A stretch of 11,857 nt of DNA from an uncultured Oscillospiraceae bacterium. Lineage in GTDB: Bacteria; Bacillota; Clostridia; Oscillospirales; Acutalibacteraceae. Shown here in pieces: positions 1-7,092 of this stretch (positions are counted from its first letter, which is position 1; the number at the start of each line of letters is the position of its first letter). A program made the position numbers and the translations under genes. The stretch covers positions 1-11,857 of the forward strand of contig CAJKXG010000012.1 in assembly GCA_905203795.1 (NCBI GenBank). The letters run 5' to 3'. The notes below the pieces were generated by a model, which ran no database searches, was not told where the DNA came from, and saw nothing but the letters and a program-made list of their open reading frames with translations.

Positions 1-1
1 C

Positions 2-1462
2 AACGTGCAGATGAACTACTGGCTCGCCGAGCAGACCAACCTCAGCGAATGCCATACCCCCGTACTCGAATACATCACCAGCCTTGTCCCGCGCGGAACG
101 GAAACGGCGCAGTACTATCACACCACGCAGGACGGCGGCGAGGTGCGCGGCTGGACAACGTACCATGAAAACAACATCTGGGGCAACACCGCTCCTGCCG
201 TGTCCGACGCGTTCTACTTCCCGGCAGGCGGCGCATGGCTGTGCCAGGATATTTGGGAGCGGTATGCGTTCACGATGGATAAGGAATTCCTCGCGGACAA
301 CTATGACACGTTGCTGCAAGCGGCGCTGTTCTGGGTGGATACGCTGTGGGAGGACGAGCGCGACGGTACGCTGGTCGCCAGCCCGTCCTATTCGCCGGAG
401 CACGGCGCTTACTCGCTGGGCGCTTCGTGCGACCAGACCATCATTTGGGAGTTGTTTGAGGAAGTGCGCAAAGCGAGCGAAATCCTCGGCAAATCGAATG
501 ATCCCGAAGTGAAAGAAGTGCTGGCGGCGCAGGAAAAACTGCATCTGCCGGAGATCGGTCTCGGCGGCGAATACCTCGAGTGGAAAGACGAACTGAAAAT
601 GGATCTCAACGGCGACGGCGGACATCGTCACGTCAACCAACTGTACGGCTTGCATCCCGGTACGCTAGTGGTCGCGGGTCGCAGCGATGAGGACGACGAA
701 AAAGTCGAAGCGATGAAGAAAACGCTGGTCATTCGCGGCGACGGCGGCACGGGCTGGAGCAAGGCGTGGAAGATCAACTTCTGGGCGCGTCTGCGCGACG
801 GCGATCATGCGGGCGTCATGGTCAACCAGATTCTGAAGGAATCCACGCTGACCAACCTGTTTGATACCCACGCGCCCTTCCAGATCGACGGCAACTTCGG
901 CGCAACGGCGGGCATGACCGAAATGCTGCTGCAAAGCCAGGGCGATTCGATCGATCTGCTCGCGGCGTTGCCCACCATGTGGGCAACCGGCAGCGTGACC
1001 GGCTTGCGCGCACGCGGTAACTTTGAAGTGGATATGGCATGGGAAGACGGTGCGCTGACCTCTGCGACCGTCACCTCGCTGGCGGGCGAGACCTGCACGC
1101 TGAGTGGCGCAAACATGGCGAATGCGACGATTCTGGATGCCGACGGCAACGAAGTAACCGTCACCCGTGAGGGCAACACCGTCACCTTCGACACCGCGAA
1201 GGACGCGACCTACACCGTGAAGGTGGAGGCGCAGGAGGAACCGCCGGTGGATGAGTTCCTGCTCGGCGACGTGGATGAAAACGAACAGGTGGATTCTTCC
1301 GACGCGCGCATGGTGCTGCAAGCGTCGGTGAACAAGATCGAGCTGACCGAGACGCAGAAAAAAGCGGCGGATGTGGACGGCAACGACGTGATCGATTCCT
1401 CCGACGCGCGCTCGATCCTGCAAAAAGCGGTCAACAAGATTGACAAATTCCCGATAGAGTGA
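2..1462 (+). CDS. GH95 alpha-L-fucosidase with C-terminal dockerin (5' truncated)
   Basis: This is the C-terminal part of a family 95 glycoside hydrolase, which releases alpha-L-fucose from glycans by inversion. The reading frame is open from base 2, so the N-terminal beta-sandwich and any signal peptide lie outside the window. Seen, numbering from base 5: the tail of the NxN motif before [12 protein letters not shown] with the probable general acid Glu132, and QIDGNFG with Asp295. These match the catalytic Asn, Glu and Asp of characterised GH95 enzymes. After a short beta-rich domain and an acidic linker (EEPPVDE), residues 421-480 form a type I-like dockerin with two calcium loops (D422-D433 and D456-D467). 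A dockerin implies export and attachment to a cohesin scaffold; that is inference, because the N-terminus is missing. The next gene is a close paralogue lacking the dockerin. An aromatic WYWG stretch of that paralogue is replaced here by SDA (bases 203-211). Confidence 0.93.
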   Translation, partial: NVQMNYWLAEQTNLSECHTPVLEYITSLVPRGTETAQYYHTTQDGGEVRGWTTYHENNIWGNTAPAVSDAFYFPAGGAWLCQDIWERYAFTMDKEFLADNYDTLLQAALFWVDTLWEDERDGTLVASPSYSPEHGAYSLGASCDQTIIWELFEEVRKASEILGKSNDPEVKEVLAAQEKLHLPEIGLGGEYLEWKDELKMDLNGDGGHRHVNQLYGLHPGTLVVAGRSDEDDEKVEAMKKTLVIRGDGGTGWSKAWKINFWARLRDGDHAGVMVNQILKESTLTNLFDTHAPFQIDGNFGATAGMTEMLLQSQGDSIDLLAALPTMWATGSVTGLRARGNFEVDMAWEDGALTSATVTSLAGETCTLSGANMANATILDADGNEVTVTREGNTVTFDTAKDATYTVKVEAQEEPPVDEFLLGDVDENEQVDSSDARMVLQASVNKIELTETQKKAADVDGNDVIDSSDARSILQKAVNKIDKFPIE

Positions 1463-1472
1463 TACACTGGTA

Positions 1473-1510
1473 AAAACGGGGGCGGGCCAACAGCCCGTCC
1501 CCGTTTTCTT
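1473..1510 (+). terminator. Intrinsic terminator after the dockerin-fucosidase gene
   Basis: A 15-bp stem (1473-1487 with 1493-1507, one G-U pair) closes a five-base loop (CAACA) and ends in TTTTCTT. It begins 10 bases after the stop codon. The 5' arm starts with AAAA, so the hairpin could also work on the other strand. It separates the two tandem GH95 genes into different transcripts unless there is read-through. Confidence 0.85.
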
Positions 1511-1533
1511 CGGTAAAGAAAGGAAGGATATTT

Positions 1534-3972
1534 ATGACAGCCGGTAAAAAATCCGCGCTGACCTTGCGTTATCGACAACCTGCCACCCAGTGGGAATCCG
1601 AAGCGCTGCCGCTCGGCAACGGTTATCTCGGTGGGATGGTGTTCGGCGGTGTGGCACGCGAACGTATCCAGATCAATGAACATACGCTGTGGTCGGGCGG
1701 TCCGGGCGCAGACGCTGATTATAACGGCGGCTCGTTGGCGGAGCAAAACAACGCCCGCGAAGCGCTGATGGCACTGCGCCGGAAATTGCAGGACAAAATG
1801 ACCGCGTTTACGCGCGAGCACAAAGCGCATCCGGACAAGGAAGGGCACATCGTCGCGGCGGATTACGCGCCGGAAGACGAGGAAATGCGCGAACTGATTA
1901 ACCGCCTGATGGGCGAGAAAAACCGATTTGGCTCGTATCAGACGTTGACCGATCTGCGCATCGATTTCCCGCACAACGAGGAAACGGTCACGCGGTACAC
2001 CCGCACGCTGGATCTGTCCCGCGCGGCGGCAACCATCCGCTACATGTGCGACGGTGTGACCTACACGCGCGAATATTTCATCAGCTATCCCGCCAATGTG
2101 CTGGCGGTGCGGCTGACTGCCAGCCAAGCGGGCGCGCTCACCTGCACGCTGTCTCTGGAAACCGAGCAGCCCGCCGTCCACATGACCACGTCGGACAACA
2201 CGATCACGCTGACCGGCAGACCCGCCGACCACCGCGAGGATGCGCTGCGGTTCGCCGGTGTATTGCAGGTCAAGGCGGAAGGCGGCACGCTGTCTCCTGA
2301 TGGCAATACTTTGCGTGTAATCGGCGCGGACGAAGTGGTGGCGCTGTTCTCCGGCGCGACCAATTATCAGCAGTGCATGGACGACAGCTACAACTATTTC
2401 AGCGACCGCGATCCCGCAGCTGCGGCGACGGCGGCGGTGGAACAAGCGGCCACCATGTCCTATCGTGCGCTGTATCGTGCGCATCTCGCCGACTACACCG
2501 CCCTGTTTGACCGCGTGACCCTATCGCTGGGCGGCGATGCGGGCAACAAATTCACCGACGAGCTGCTCGCCGGCTACACCAAAACCAACACGCGCGAAGA
2601 AGACATGGCGCTGGAGGAACTGTACTATCAGTACGGTCGTTACCTGTTGATCGCGTCCTCGCGCCCCGGCTCGCTGCCCGCGAACCTGCAAGGCATCTGG
2701 GCGGAGGGGCTGAATCCGCCGTGGGGTGCGGATTATCACACCAATATCAACCTGCAAATGAACTACTGGCTGGCGGAACAGACCAACCTCAGCGAATGCC
2801 ACACGCCTGTGTTCTCCTATGCGGAAAGCCTTGTCCCGCGCGGACGCGAAATGGCGAAGCAGTATTACTGCACCGCCGACGGCAAGGATGTGCGCGGCTG
2901 GGTGATCCACCACGAAAACAATGTCTGGGGCAACGCGGCGCCGGGCGTCTGGTACTGGGGCTTCTATTTCCCCGCGGGTGCGGCGTGGCTGTGCCAGGAC
3001 GTCTGGGAACACTACGCGTTCACGATGGACAAAGCGTTCCTCGCGGAGCATTATGATATGATGCTGCAAGCGGCGTTGTTCTGGGTGGACAATCTGTGGG
3101 AGGACGAGCGCGACGGCAAGCTGGTCGCCAACCCGTCCTATTCGCCGGAGCACGGTCCGTATTCCATCGGCGTCGCGTGCGATCAGGCGATCATTTGGGA
3201 ACTGTTTGAGGAAGTGCGCAAGGCAAGCGAAGTGCTCGGCTACGACACCCCCGAGGTGCGGGAGGTGCTGGCGGCGCAAAAACGCCTGTCGCTGCCGGAA
3301 ATCGGCTTGGCCGGTGAATATCTGGAGTGGAAAGACGAGCTGCAAATGGATATCGACGGCAGCCCCGAGGGCGACGGTCATCATCGTCACGCCAACCAGT
3401 TGTACGGTCTGCATCCGGGCACGCTGGTCGTCGCCGGTCGCAGCGAAGAGGACGACCGCTATTTGGAAGCGATGAAAAAATCGCTGACCATGCGCGGCGA
3501 CGAGGGCACCGGCTGGAGCAAAGCGTGGAAGATCAACTTCTGGGCGCGTCTGCGGGACGGCGATCACGCGCAACTGATGGTGCAGCAGATCCTGCGCCAT
3601 TCCACCCTCACCAACCTGCTGGACACGCATCCGCCGTTCCAGATCGACGGCAACTTCGGCGCAACCGCCGGTATGACCGAAATGCTGCTGCAAAGCCAGG
3701 GCGACGTGATCGAATTGCTGCCTGCGCTGCCAAAAGCATGGGCGACGGGGCGCGTGAACGGTCTGCGCGCGCGCGGCAATTTTGAGGTCAACATGAAATG
3801 GGCAGACGGCGCGCTGACCGATGTGACGGTGATTGCCGGTGCAGGCGGGCGCTGTGTACTGCGCGCCGACCGTTTGGGACGCGCGGTAGCGGACACCCGC
3901 GTCACCGTGCTCGACCGCAACACCATCGCTTTTGACGCCGTTGAGGGAAAACGCTATCGCTTCCTGCTGTAA
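1534..3972 (+). CDS. GH95 alpha-L-fucosidase, probably cytoplasmic
   Basis: Complete 812-residue family 95 glycoside hydrolase, the usual length for a single-domain-set member. The N-terminal beta-sandwich opens with a typical motif (LPLGNGYLGGMVFGG, then INEHTLWSGGP). The (alpha/alpha)6 barrel occupies roughly residues 330-720 and a small beta domain ends the protein. Visible active-site residues are N404 and N406 in HTNINLQ, E539 in SPEH and D705 in QIDGNFG, matching the catalytic set of the Bifidobacterium enzyme AfcA. His402 sits where, as I recall, L-fucosidases keep His and an L-galactosidase relative has Thr, so L-fucoside specificity is favoured. There is no signal peptide (MTAGKKSALTLRYRQ), so it probably cleaves imported fucosylated oligosaccharides. 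The ATG is set by AGGAAGG at 1521-1527. It shares long identical stretches with the preceding gene, indicating tandem duplication. No clear promoter is visible in the 26 bases after the upstream terminator. Confidence 0.95.
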   Translation: MTAGKKSALTLRYRQPATQWESEALPLGNGYLGGMVFGGVARERIQINEHTLWSGGPGADADYNGGSLAEQNNAREALMALRRKLQDKMTAFTREHKAHPDKEGHIVAADYAPEDEEMRELINRLMGEKNRFGSYQTLTDLRIDFPHNEETVTRYTRTLDLSRAAATIRYMCDGVTYTREYFISYPANVLAVRLTASQAGALTCTLSLETEQPAVHMTTSDNTITLTGRPADHREDALRFAGVLQVKAEGGTLSPDGNTLRVIGADEVVALFSGATNYQQCMDDSYNYFSDRDPAAAATAAVEQAATMSYRALYRAHLADYTALFDRVTLSLGGDAGNKFTDELLAGYTKTNTREEDMALEELYYQYGRYLLIASSRPGSLPANLQGIWAEGLNPPWGADYHTNINLQMNYWLAEQTNLSECHTPVFSYAESLVPRGREMAKQYYCTADGKDVRGWVIHHENNVWGNAAPGVWYWGFYFPAGAAWLCQDVWEHYAFTMDKAFLAEHYDMMLQAALFWVDNLWEDERDGKLVANPSYSPEHGPYSIGVACDQAIIWELFEEVRKASEVLGYDTPEVREVLAAQKRLSLPEIGLAGEYLEWKDELQMDIDGSPEGDGHHRHANQLYGLHPGTLVVAGRSEEDDRYLEAMKKSLTMRGDEGTGWSKAWKINFWARLRDGDHAQLMVQQILRHSTLTNLLDTHPPFQIDGNFGATAGMTEMLLQSQGDVIELLPALPKAWATGRVNGLRARGNFEVNMKWADGALTDVTVIAGAGGRCVLRADRLGRAVADTRVTVLDRNTIAFDAVEGKRYRFLL

Positions 3973-3983
3973 TCATATACAGT

Positions 3984-4012
3984 CAAGACCACCCCTAAGA
4001 GGGGTGGTCTTG
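3984..4012. repeat. Perfect 12-bp inverted repeat, probable IS right-end hairpin
   Basis: CAAGACCACCCC (3984-3995) and its exact complement (4001-4012) enclose TAAGA. It lies just after the GH95 stop codon at 3972. Neither strand has a T-run after it, so it is better read as the right end of the IS200-like element. Such a stable hairpin could still help end the fucosidase transcript. Confidence 0.7.
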
Positions 4013-4018
4013 AGGAGC

Positions 4019-4067
4019 GGCCTATAAGGCCTTGATAAAAGCCAACGCCTAAAAGACGCTGGCTTTT
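4019..4067 (-). repeat. Two sub-terminal hairpins of the IS right end
   Basis: GGCC (4019-4022) and GGCC (4028-4031) form a small hairpin around TATAA. Next to it, 4037-4049 pairs with 4055-4067 on the minus-strand RNA: 13 bp including two G-U pairs, five-base loop. The outer arms are AAAAGCC and GGCTTTT, so the structure also resembles a bidirectional terminator for the transposase reading frame, whose stop codon is at 4094-4096. Confidence 0.6.
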
Positions 4068-4093
4068 ACTTTGTTCAAATCACGGTGGTTTGA

Positions 4094-4383
4094 TTACTCG
4101 CTACCCTTAAAAGGGGCTACAAATTCTTTCTTGCTCAAACCATTTTCACTCTGATCCTGTTCATCCTGCTCTTGAATATATTGAGGTATGCTCACTAAAA
4201 TATGCATGTGATTCGGCATTATGTTTCCCTCTATTATTTCTACGCCTTTCCACTTACATAAATCTCTGATAAGCTGCCGTATATTTTTCCTCAATTCATA
4301 GTATATAATTTTCTTCTGTACTTGGGCGGAAATACCAAATGATGCCTGCGCACCTATTTTGTATGTGCTAAACTATTTGTCAT
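4094..4383 (-). pseudogene. tnpA: IS200-type transposase TnpA remnant (REP/Y1 HUH family)
   Basis: Read from an ATG at 4383, the frame gives MTNSLAHTK, then a TAG at 4354-4356 where relatives have Trp, then HHLVFPPKYRRK. A one-base loss in the A-run near 4309-4312 shifts the frame. The next frame reads IIYYELRKNIRQL, then KGVEIIEG, then the HUH motif NHMH in MPNHMHILVSIP. From there it jumps directly to QYIQEQDEQDQ...LSKKEFVAPFKGSE, which matches the C-terminus of the family. About 60-70 residues, including the catalytic tyrosine region, are therefore missing from a protein normally about 150 residues long. With three separate lesions it cannot be an active transposase. The family assignment is from remembered consensus motifs and is strong. 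Confidence 0.87.
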
Positions 4384-4386
4384 AAA

Positions 4387-4447
4387 GAACATCCTATCTG
4401 CTTGATTGGTGGCTTAAACACCCACCAGTATATCAGAAAGGATGTTC
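4387..4447 (-). promoter_or_regulatory. Leader hairpin that hides the tnpA ribosome site
   Basis: GAACATCCT (4387-4395) and AGGATGTTC (4439-4447) are exact complements enclosing the left-end hairpin (4407-4427). On the minus-strand mRNA the AGGA at 4395-4392 lies eight bases before the ATG at 4383, so the stem covers the Shine-Dalgarno sequence. Sequestration of the tnpA ribosome site by a 5' stem-loop is known for IS200, where it keeps transposition low. Here the control structure survives although the gene is broken. Confidence 0.65.
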
Positions 4448-4477
4448 CTTTGCTGAAGCTTTAATTCTTCCCGCATA

Positions 4478-4499
4478 GCTGGCGTTTTTTTACGCCAGC
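4478..4499 (-). terminator. Hairpin downstream of the zinc-ribbon operon, possible terminator
   Basis: GCTGGCGT (4478-4485) pairs with ACGCCAGC (4492-4499) around a six-base loop of T on the + strand (A on the minus strand). It is 28 bases beyond the stop codon of the leftward operon. No U-tract follows on the minus strand, so termination is only suspected; it might instead belong to the IS-flanking sequence. Confidence 0.4.
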
Positions 4500-4527
4500 C
4501 GTGGGCTGTCCTTCTTTTGCTAAAGCA

Positions 4528-5310
4528 CTAATCAGTACCTTTCTGCTCACCGCAAACATGGCAGGTGTCGCTGTCATTGGTAATATCAGCACCGTATTTT
4601 TTGCAGAACTCGCAATTATCTGGTTCAGAAATGATTACAGCAGGTTCTTCAACGATTTCCGTACCGCACTTGCGGCAGAATCTACTATTTTCGATAAGTT
4701 TCGCACCGCACTTATGGCAAAAGAGAACTTTGTCAGTATCAACAGTCGGCTCTTCGTTTAAGTAAATATACTGCTTTGCATATTTACCACACTTCGGACA
4801 AGCATGAAAGAAGTTCTCATCTCTGTATCCGCAAGACATACATTCGGTGATACGGTTAGAATTATCTTCAAAACGATCGTTTTTAACTGGATTTATTCTT
4901 TTTTCAAAATATTTTACATTCAAACGATACCATACAAAGTAACTAATTACAAACACAATAGCAAACATTATAAGAGCAGAACCGATCTCCAATTCGCTCT
5001 TGATGTATTGTTTCACACCCTGTTGATAGGACATATTGATCGTTTCAAATAGCAAAACACCCTTTACAAAGCACACGAAATCGACATAATCACCGCTTGA
5101 CTTTACTGCTACAATCACACTTAAAATCGGTTGTGCAATAGCGACCGCAAAATATAATAACATCCACCAATTACTTACATAAACGTCGGTGTACTGCATA
5201 AAGTCATCGATGACGGAAAACACCATCAAACAAGCGAACCACGGTCTTATCTTGGTATAAAAGGTAAACCATTTCGTCCCGAGTTGTTTGTTCATTTTCA
5301 TATCACTCAT
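4528..5310 (-). CDS. Multi-pass membrane protein with three C-terminal zinc ribbons
   Basis: 260 residues, function not recognised. The N-terminal half has about four hydrophobic segments (residues 22-40, 48-69, 75-95 and 108-128). The cytoplasmic tail then carries three Cys4 zinc-ribbon knuckles: C157/C160/C171/C174, C198/C201/C212/C215 and C233/C236/C250/C253. Such ribbons usually serve binding or assembly rather than catalysis. The ATG at 5310 is chosen because AAAGGAG lies eight bases before it. A GTG at 5319 would overlap that ribosome site and the upstream stop codon. The upstream stop is five bases away and the ribosome site lies within the upstream gene's last codons, so translation is probably coupled. 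The partner gene also ends in a zinc ribbon, so the two may form one membrane complex (inference). The AT-rich composition contrasts with the outer genes. Confidence 0.85.
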   Translation of the reverse strand: MSDMKMNKQLGTKWFTFYTKIRPWFACLMVFSVIDDFMQYTDVYVSNWWMLLYFAVAIAQPILSVIVAVKSSGDYVDFVCFVKGVLLFETINMSYQQGVKQYIKSELEIGSALIMFAIVFVISYFVWYRLNVKYFEKRINPVKNDRFEDNSNRITECMSCGYRDENFFHACPKCGKYAKQYIYLNEEPTVDTDKVLFCHKCGAKLIENSRFCRKCGTEIVEEPAVIISEPDNCEFCKKYGADITNDSDTCHVCGEQKGTD

Positions 5311-5315
5311 TTGTA

Positions 5316-6737
5316 TCACTCCTTTACTATTTTAGTGCCGCATTTATGGCAGAAATCACTGTCTAATGGCAATGCCTGTCCGCAATTTTTGCAAGTGATA
5401 GTCGGTTCGATATTGCTCGGCGGTTCAGTCGTAGGTGTACTGTAGATCGGTGTGTAGTTGGTAGTCTCGGCCTTCTTCTTACAAGATATTATAATAGTAG
5501 CGATCACAATCACTGCTACGATAATCAATAGCACCACAACGGCGATTACACCTGAATTATTATCAGAGTTGTTTTTTGTATTATTGGAAGTAGTATTGTG
5601 GGAAGAATCAACACCACCTACATTGGAAACGGTGGGGTACTGTACACTTTTTAGTAAACTCTCAAAGTCGGAGTACAATTTATGGGTACTTGTTCCGCCA
5701 AACTGGAACACATACATCCAACCGTTGTTAATATAAACCAACTGAGTCATCGCCACCGAAATATCTACACCATAAGCATCGGATGAATAGTTGGCTTCAC
5801 CCTTAAAATATTGCACTCCGTTATATGTAACGGTAGAAATCTTATCCGCAGTCGTGTTATACACAGCTGCAATATCAGATTTTGTAAAAGCAGAATTGTT
5901 CAGATCAGAACGAGTATAACCTACTCTATCAGATGCAGACATCTGACTCCACATATCCGTGCTGCCATAAATCATTACACAACCGTCTTCTTTGGTGGAA
6001 ACAAACTTGACATCGATGAACTCTCTGTCTTTCGAGAACTCTTCTTGTTTCCAGTTGGCGGGAACGGTAAATGTTACACCACTTTCGGTGTCTGTATGGA
6101 CAAATGAATTCGTATCTTCGCCAGCATCTGAAACAGGCGGTGCTTGATCATATTTAATGCTATCCACAATTGTTTTAATGGTAGTTTCCTGTCTGGAGGA
6201 AAGACTCCCTTCGTAAGACCGCATTGTAAAATTCATTGCCTTACCATCGTATATGGTATAGTACTGCAAACCGTGAACTGTATTGTCTGTGTCGGTGAAA
6301 TACAATCGAACAAACTTGGCCTGCGAGTGCTGGTAAATTTCATATTTTGAAACATTAATACCGTAGTTGGTGTACTGATTTATCAGTGTTGAAACAAGAG
6401 TATTCAGTATCGTATCACTTAACAAACTGAAATTACTCAAATTGTTTTCCATCATCGTAACAACAACTTCTTCGTTGTATGTATCGGAGATGGCATTCAA
6501 ATAGATGTTGCTGCTCTCAAACTGACTAATAAGTTCAGATTTCGTAGTGCCCAAATCACTAAATATCGGATCACTGGCAGGAGTATCTCTTGTGATAACC
6601 GAATAACCTGTTGGAATGGAGACTTGAAGTTCTAACTCGTCAAGAGCGTATGTGTTAGATGCAGCAAAAACCGTGTTGCAAGAAAATGCTAAAACGGCAA
6701 TTATAGTTAAAACAACAGCTAAAAACCGTTTCATCAT
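5316..6737 (-). CDS. Secreted-domain membrane protein with cytoplasmic zinc ribbon
   Basis: 473 residues, function not recognised. A signal peptide (MMKRFLAVVLTIIAVLAF, cleavage probably after VFA near residue 25) leads to two extracellular domains, about residues 30-200 and 210-370. They look like repeats: each opens with a beta strand ending in a P-x-x-(Y/W) turn (VSIPTGY, FTVPANW) and ends with a D-S/K-S-(I/V)-(K/Q)-Y helix (VDSIKYD, LLKSVQYP). This recalls PsbP/Mog1-like folds, but only as a guess. A Ser/Asn-rich linker (377-395) joins a single transmembrane helix (396-419, followed by KKK), a Pro/Thr-rich stretch and a Cys4 zinc ribbon (C449, C452, C463, C466). The topology is outside sensor or binder, inside zinc ribbon. 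The ATG at 6737 follows AGGAG with nine bases between. It is the first gene of the leftward two-gene operon and is preceded by the structured leader. Confidence 0.87.
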   Translation of the reverse strand: MMKRFLAVVLTIIAVLAFSCNTVFAASNTYALDELELQVSIPTGYSVITRDTPASDPIFSDLGTTKSELISQFESSNIYLNAISDTYNEEVVVTMMENNLSNFSLLSDTILNTLVSTLINQYTNYGINVSKYEIYQHSQAKFVRLYFTDTDNTVHGLQYYTIYDGKAMNFTMRSYEGSLSSRQETTIKTIVDSIKYDQAPPVSDAGEDTNSFVHTDTESGVTFTVPANWKQEEFSKDREFIDVKFVSTKEDGCVMIYGSTDMWSQMSASDRVGYTRSDLNNSAFTKSDIAAVYNTTADKISTVTYNGVQYFKGEANYSSDAYGVDISVAMTQLVYINNGWMYVFQFGGTSTHKLYSDFESLLKSVQYPTVSNVGGVDSSHNTTSNNTKNNSDNNSGVIAVVVLLIIVAVIVIATIIISCKKKAETTNYTPIYSTPTTEPPSNIEPTITCKNCGQALPLDSDFCHKCGTKIVKE

Positions 6738-6770
6738 GCTATGTATCTCCTTTTAGTAGAATTCTAATAT

Positions 6771-6800
6771 AAAAAAGTGCGTGACCGTGAAGCCACGCAC
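6771..6800 (-). terminator. Intrinsic terminator inside the operon leader
   Basis: On the minus strand GTGCGTG (complement of 6794-6800) and CACGCAC (complement of 6777-6783) form a 7-bp stem with a 10-base loop, followed directly by a run of T (complement of 6771-6776). It lies between the promoter at 6980 and the ATG at 6737, so it must be overcome for the zinc-ribbon operon to be expressed. Confidence 0.75.
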
Positions 6801-6973
6801 CGAAAAACGCAACTCCAATTGTCGCCAAACAAATCAAATCAGAACGGAAGTAGTTTCACACCCTAACTCGTGGAATTTACGTTTTTACCAAATTCTAAAA
6901 TTAGGATGTGGAAAAAGGGTATAGTATTCCCTTGGGAAACTGCCGCTTTTCCCGATTTTTTGATTTATTTGGC
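6771..6973 (-). ncRNA. Structured ~200-nt leader RNA, unassigned riboswitch, attenuator or sRNA
   Basis: On the minus strand the predicted transcript starts near 6973. Its first about 20 bases (6954-6973) pair with 6824-6840 in a long closing stem (about 17 bp, one G-U and a small bulge). Inside are P2 (6934-6939 with 6948-6953, GGGAAA/TTTCCC), P3 (6915-6919 with 6929-6933) and P4 (6857-6866 with 6901-6910, 10 bp with one G-U), topped by a 6-bp helix (6873-6878 with 6890-6895). An intrinsic terminator follows at 6771-6800, about 35 bases before the first gene. The layout, a closed multi-branch fold and then a terminator before the ribosome site, is that of a transcriptional riboswitch. It matches no class I can recall, and no clear antiterminator pairing was found, so a stand-alone small RNA is also possible. 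Confidence 0.6.
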
Positions 6974-6979
6974 TTAATT

Positions 6980-6988
6980 ATTATAACA
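6980..6988 (-). promoter_or_regulatory. Extended -10 promoter of the zinc-ribbon operon leader
   Basis: The minus strand reads TGT-TATAAT at 6988-6980, a perfect -10 hexamer with the TGn extension. No good -35 is visible at 17-18 bases, as is common for extended -10 promoters. The predicted start, about 7 bases on, falls at the first base of the leader's closing stem (6973), which supports both calls. Confidence 0.65.
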
Positions 6989-7092
6989 CACTCACTCTCA
7001 AAATAAAAGAGATTTTGATAAAGTTGCGAAAAATGTAGTTTTTTATAGCAAAAGACTGCGTCTAGTTTTACAATTTTGAGCGTATTAACTTG

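Larger units (their letters stand above)
3984..4447 (-). mobile_element. Decayed IS200-like (IS200/IS605 family) insertion element
   Basis: A transposase remnant of the single-domain HUH/Y1 type is flanked by hairpins, as expected for IS200 elements, which lack inverted terminal repeats and transpose as single strands. On the minus strand the left end has the hairpin TGGTGG...CCACCA (4407-4412 with 4422-4427). The right end has a 13-bp hairpin (4037-4049 with 4055-4067, two G-U pairs in the minus-strand RNA), a small GGCC/GGCC hairpin at 4019-4031 and a perfect 12-bp hairpin at 3984-4012. The exact ends are not defined by sequence alone; the coordinates are the outermost hairpin arms. The element begins 12 bases after the fucosidase stop codon. 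Confidence 0.75.

Noticed and set aside
1210..2484. Long minus-strand open frame opposite the GH95 genes
   Set aside because: Arg/His-rich translation without any recognisable motif; it is antisense to two clear GH95 coding regions whose GC-rich third positions keep this frame open.
2521..3693. 390-residue minus-strand open frame
   Set aside because: Antisense of the conserved GH95 catalytic barrel; low-complexity composition and no ribosome site or family signature.
6771..6973. 6S RNA or tmRNA
   Set aside because: The fold is a multi-branch structure rather than the 6S rod with a central bubble, and there is no tRNA-like end or tag reading frame.
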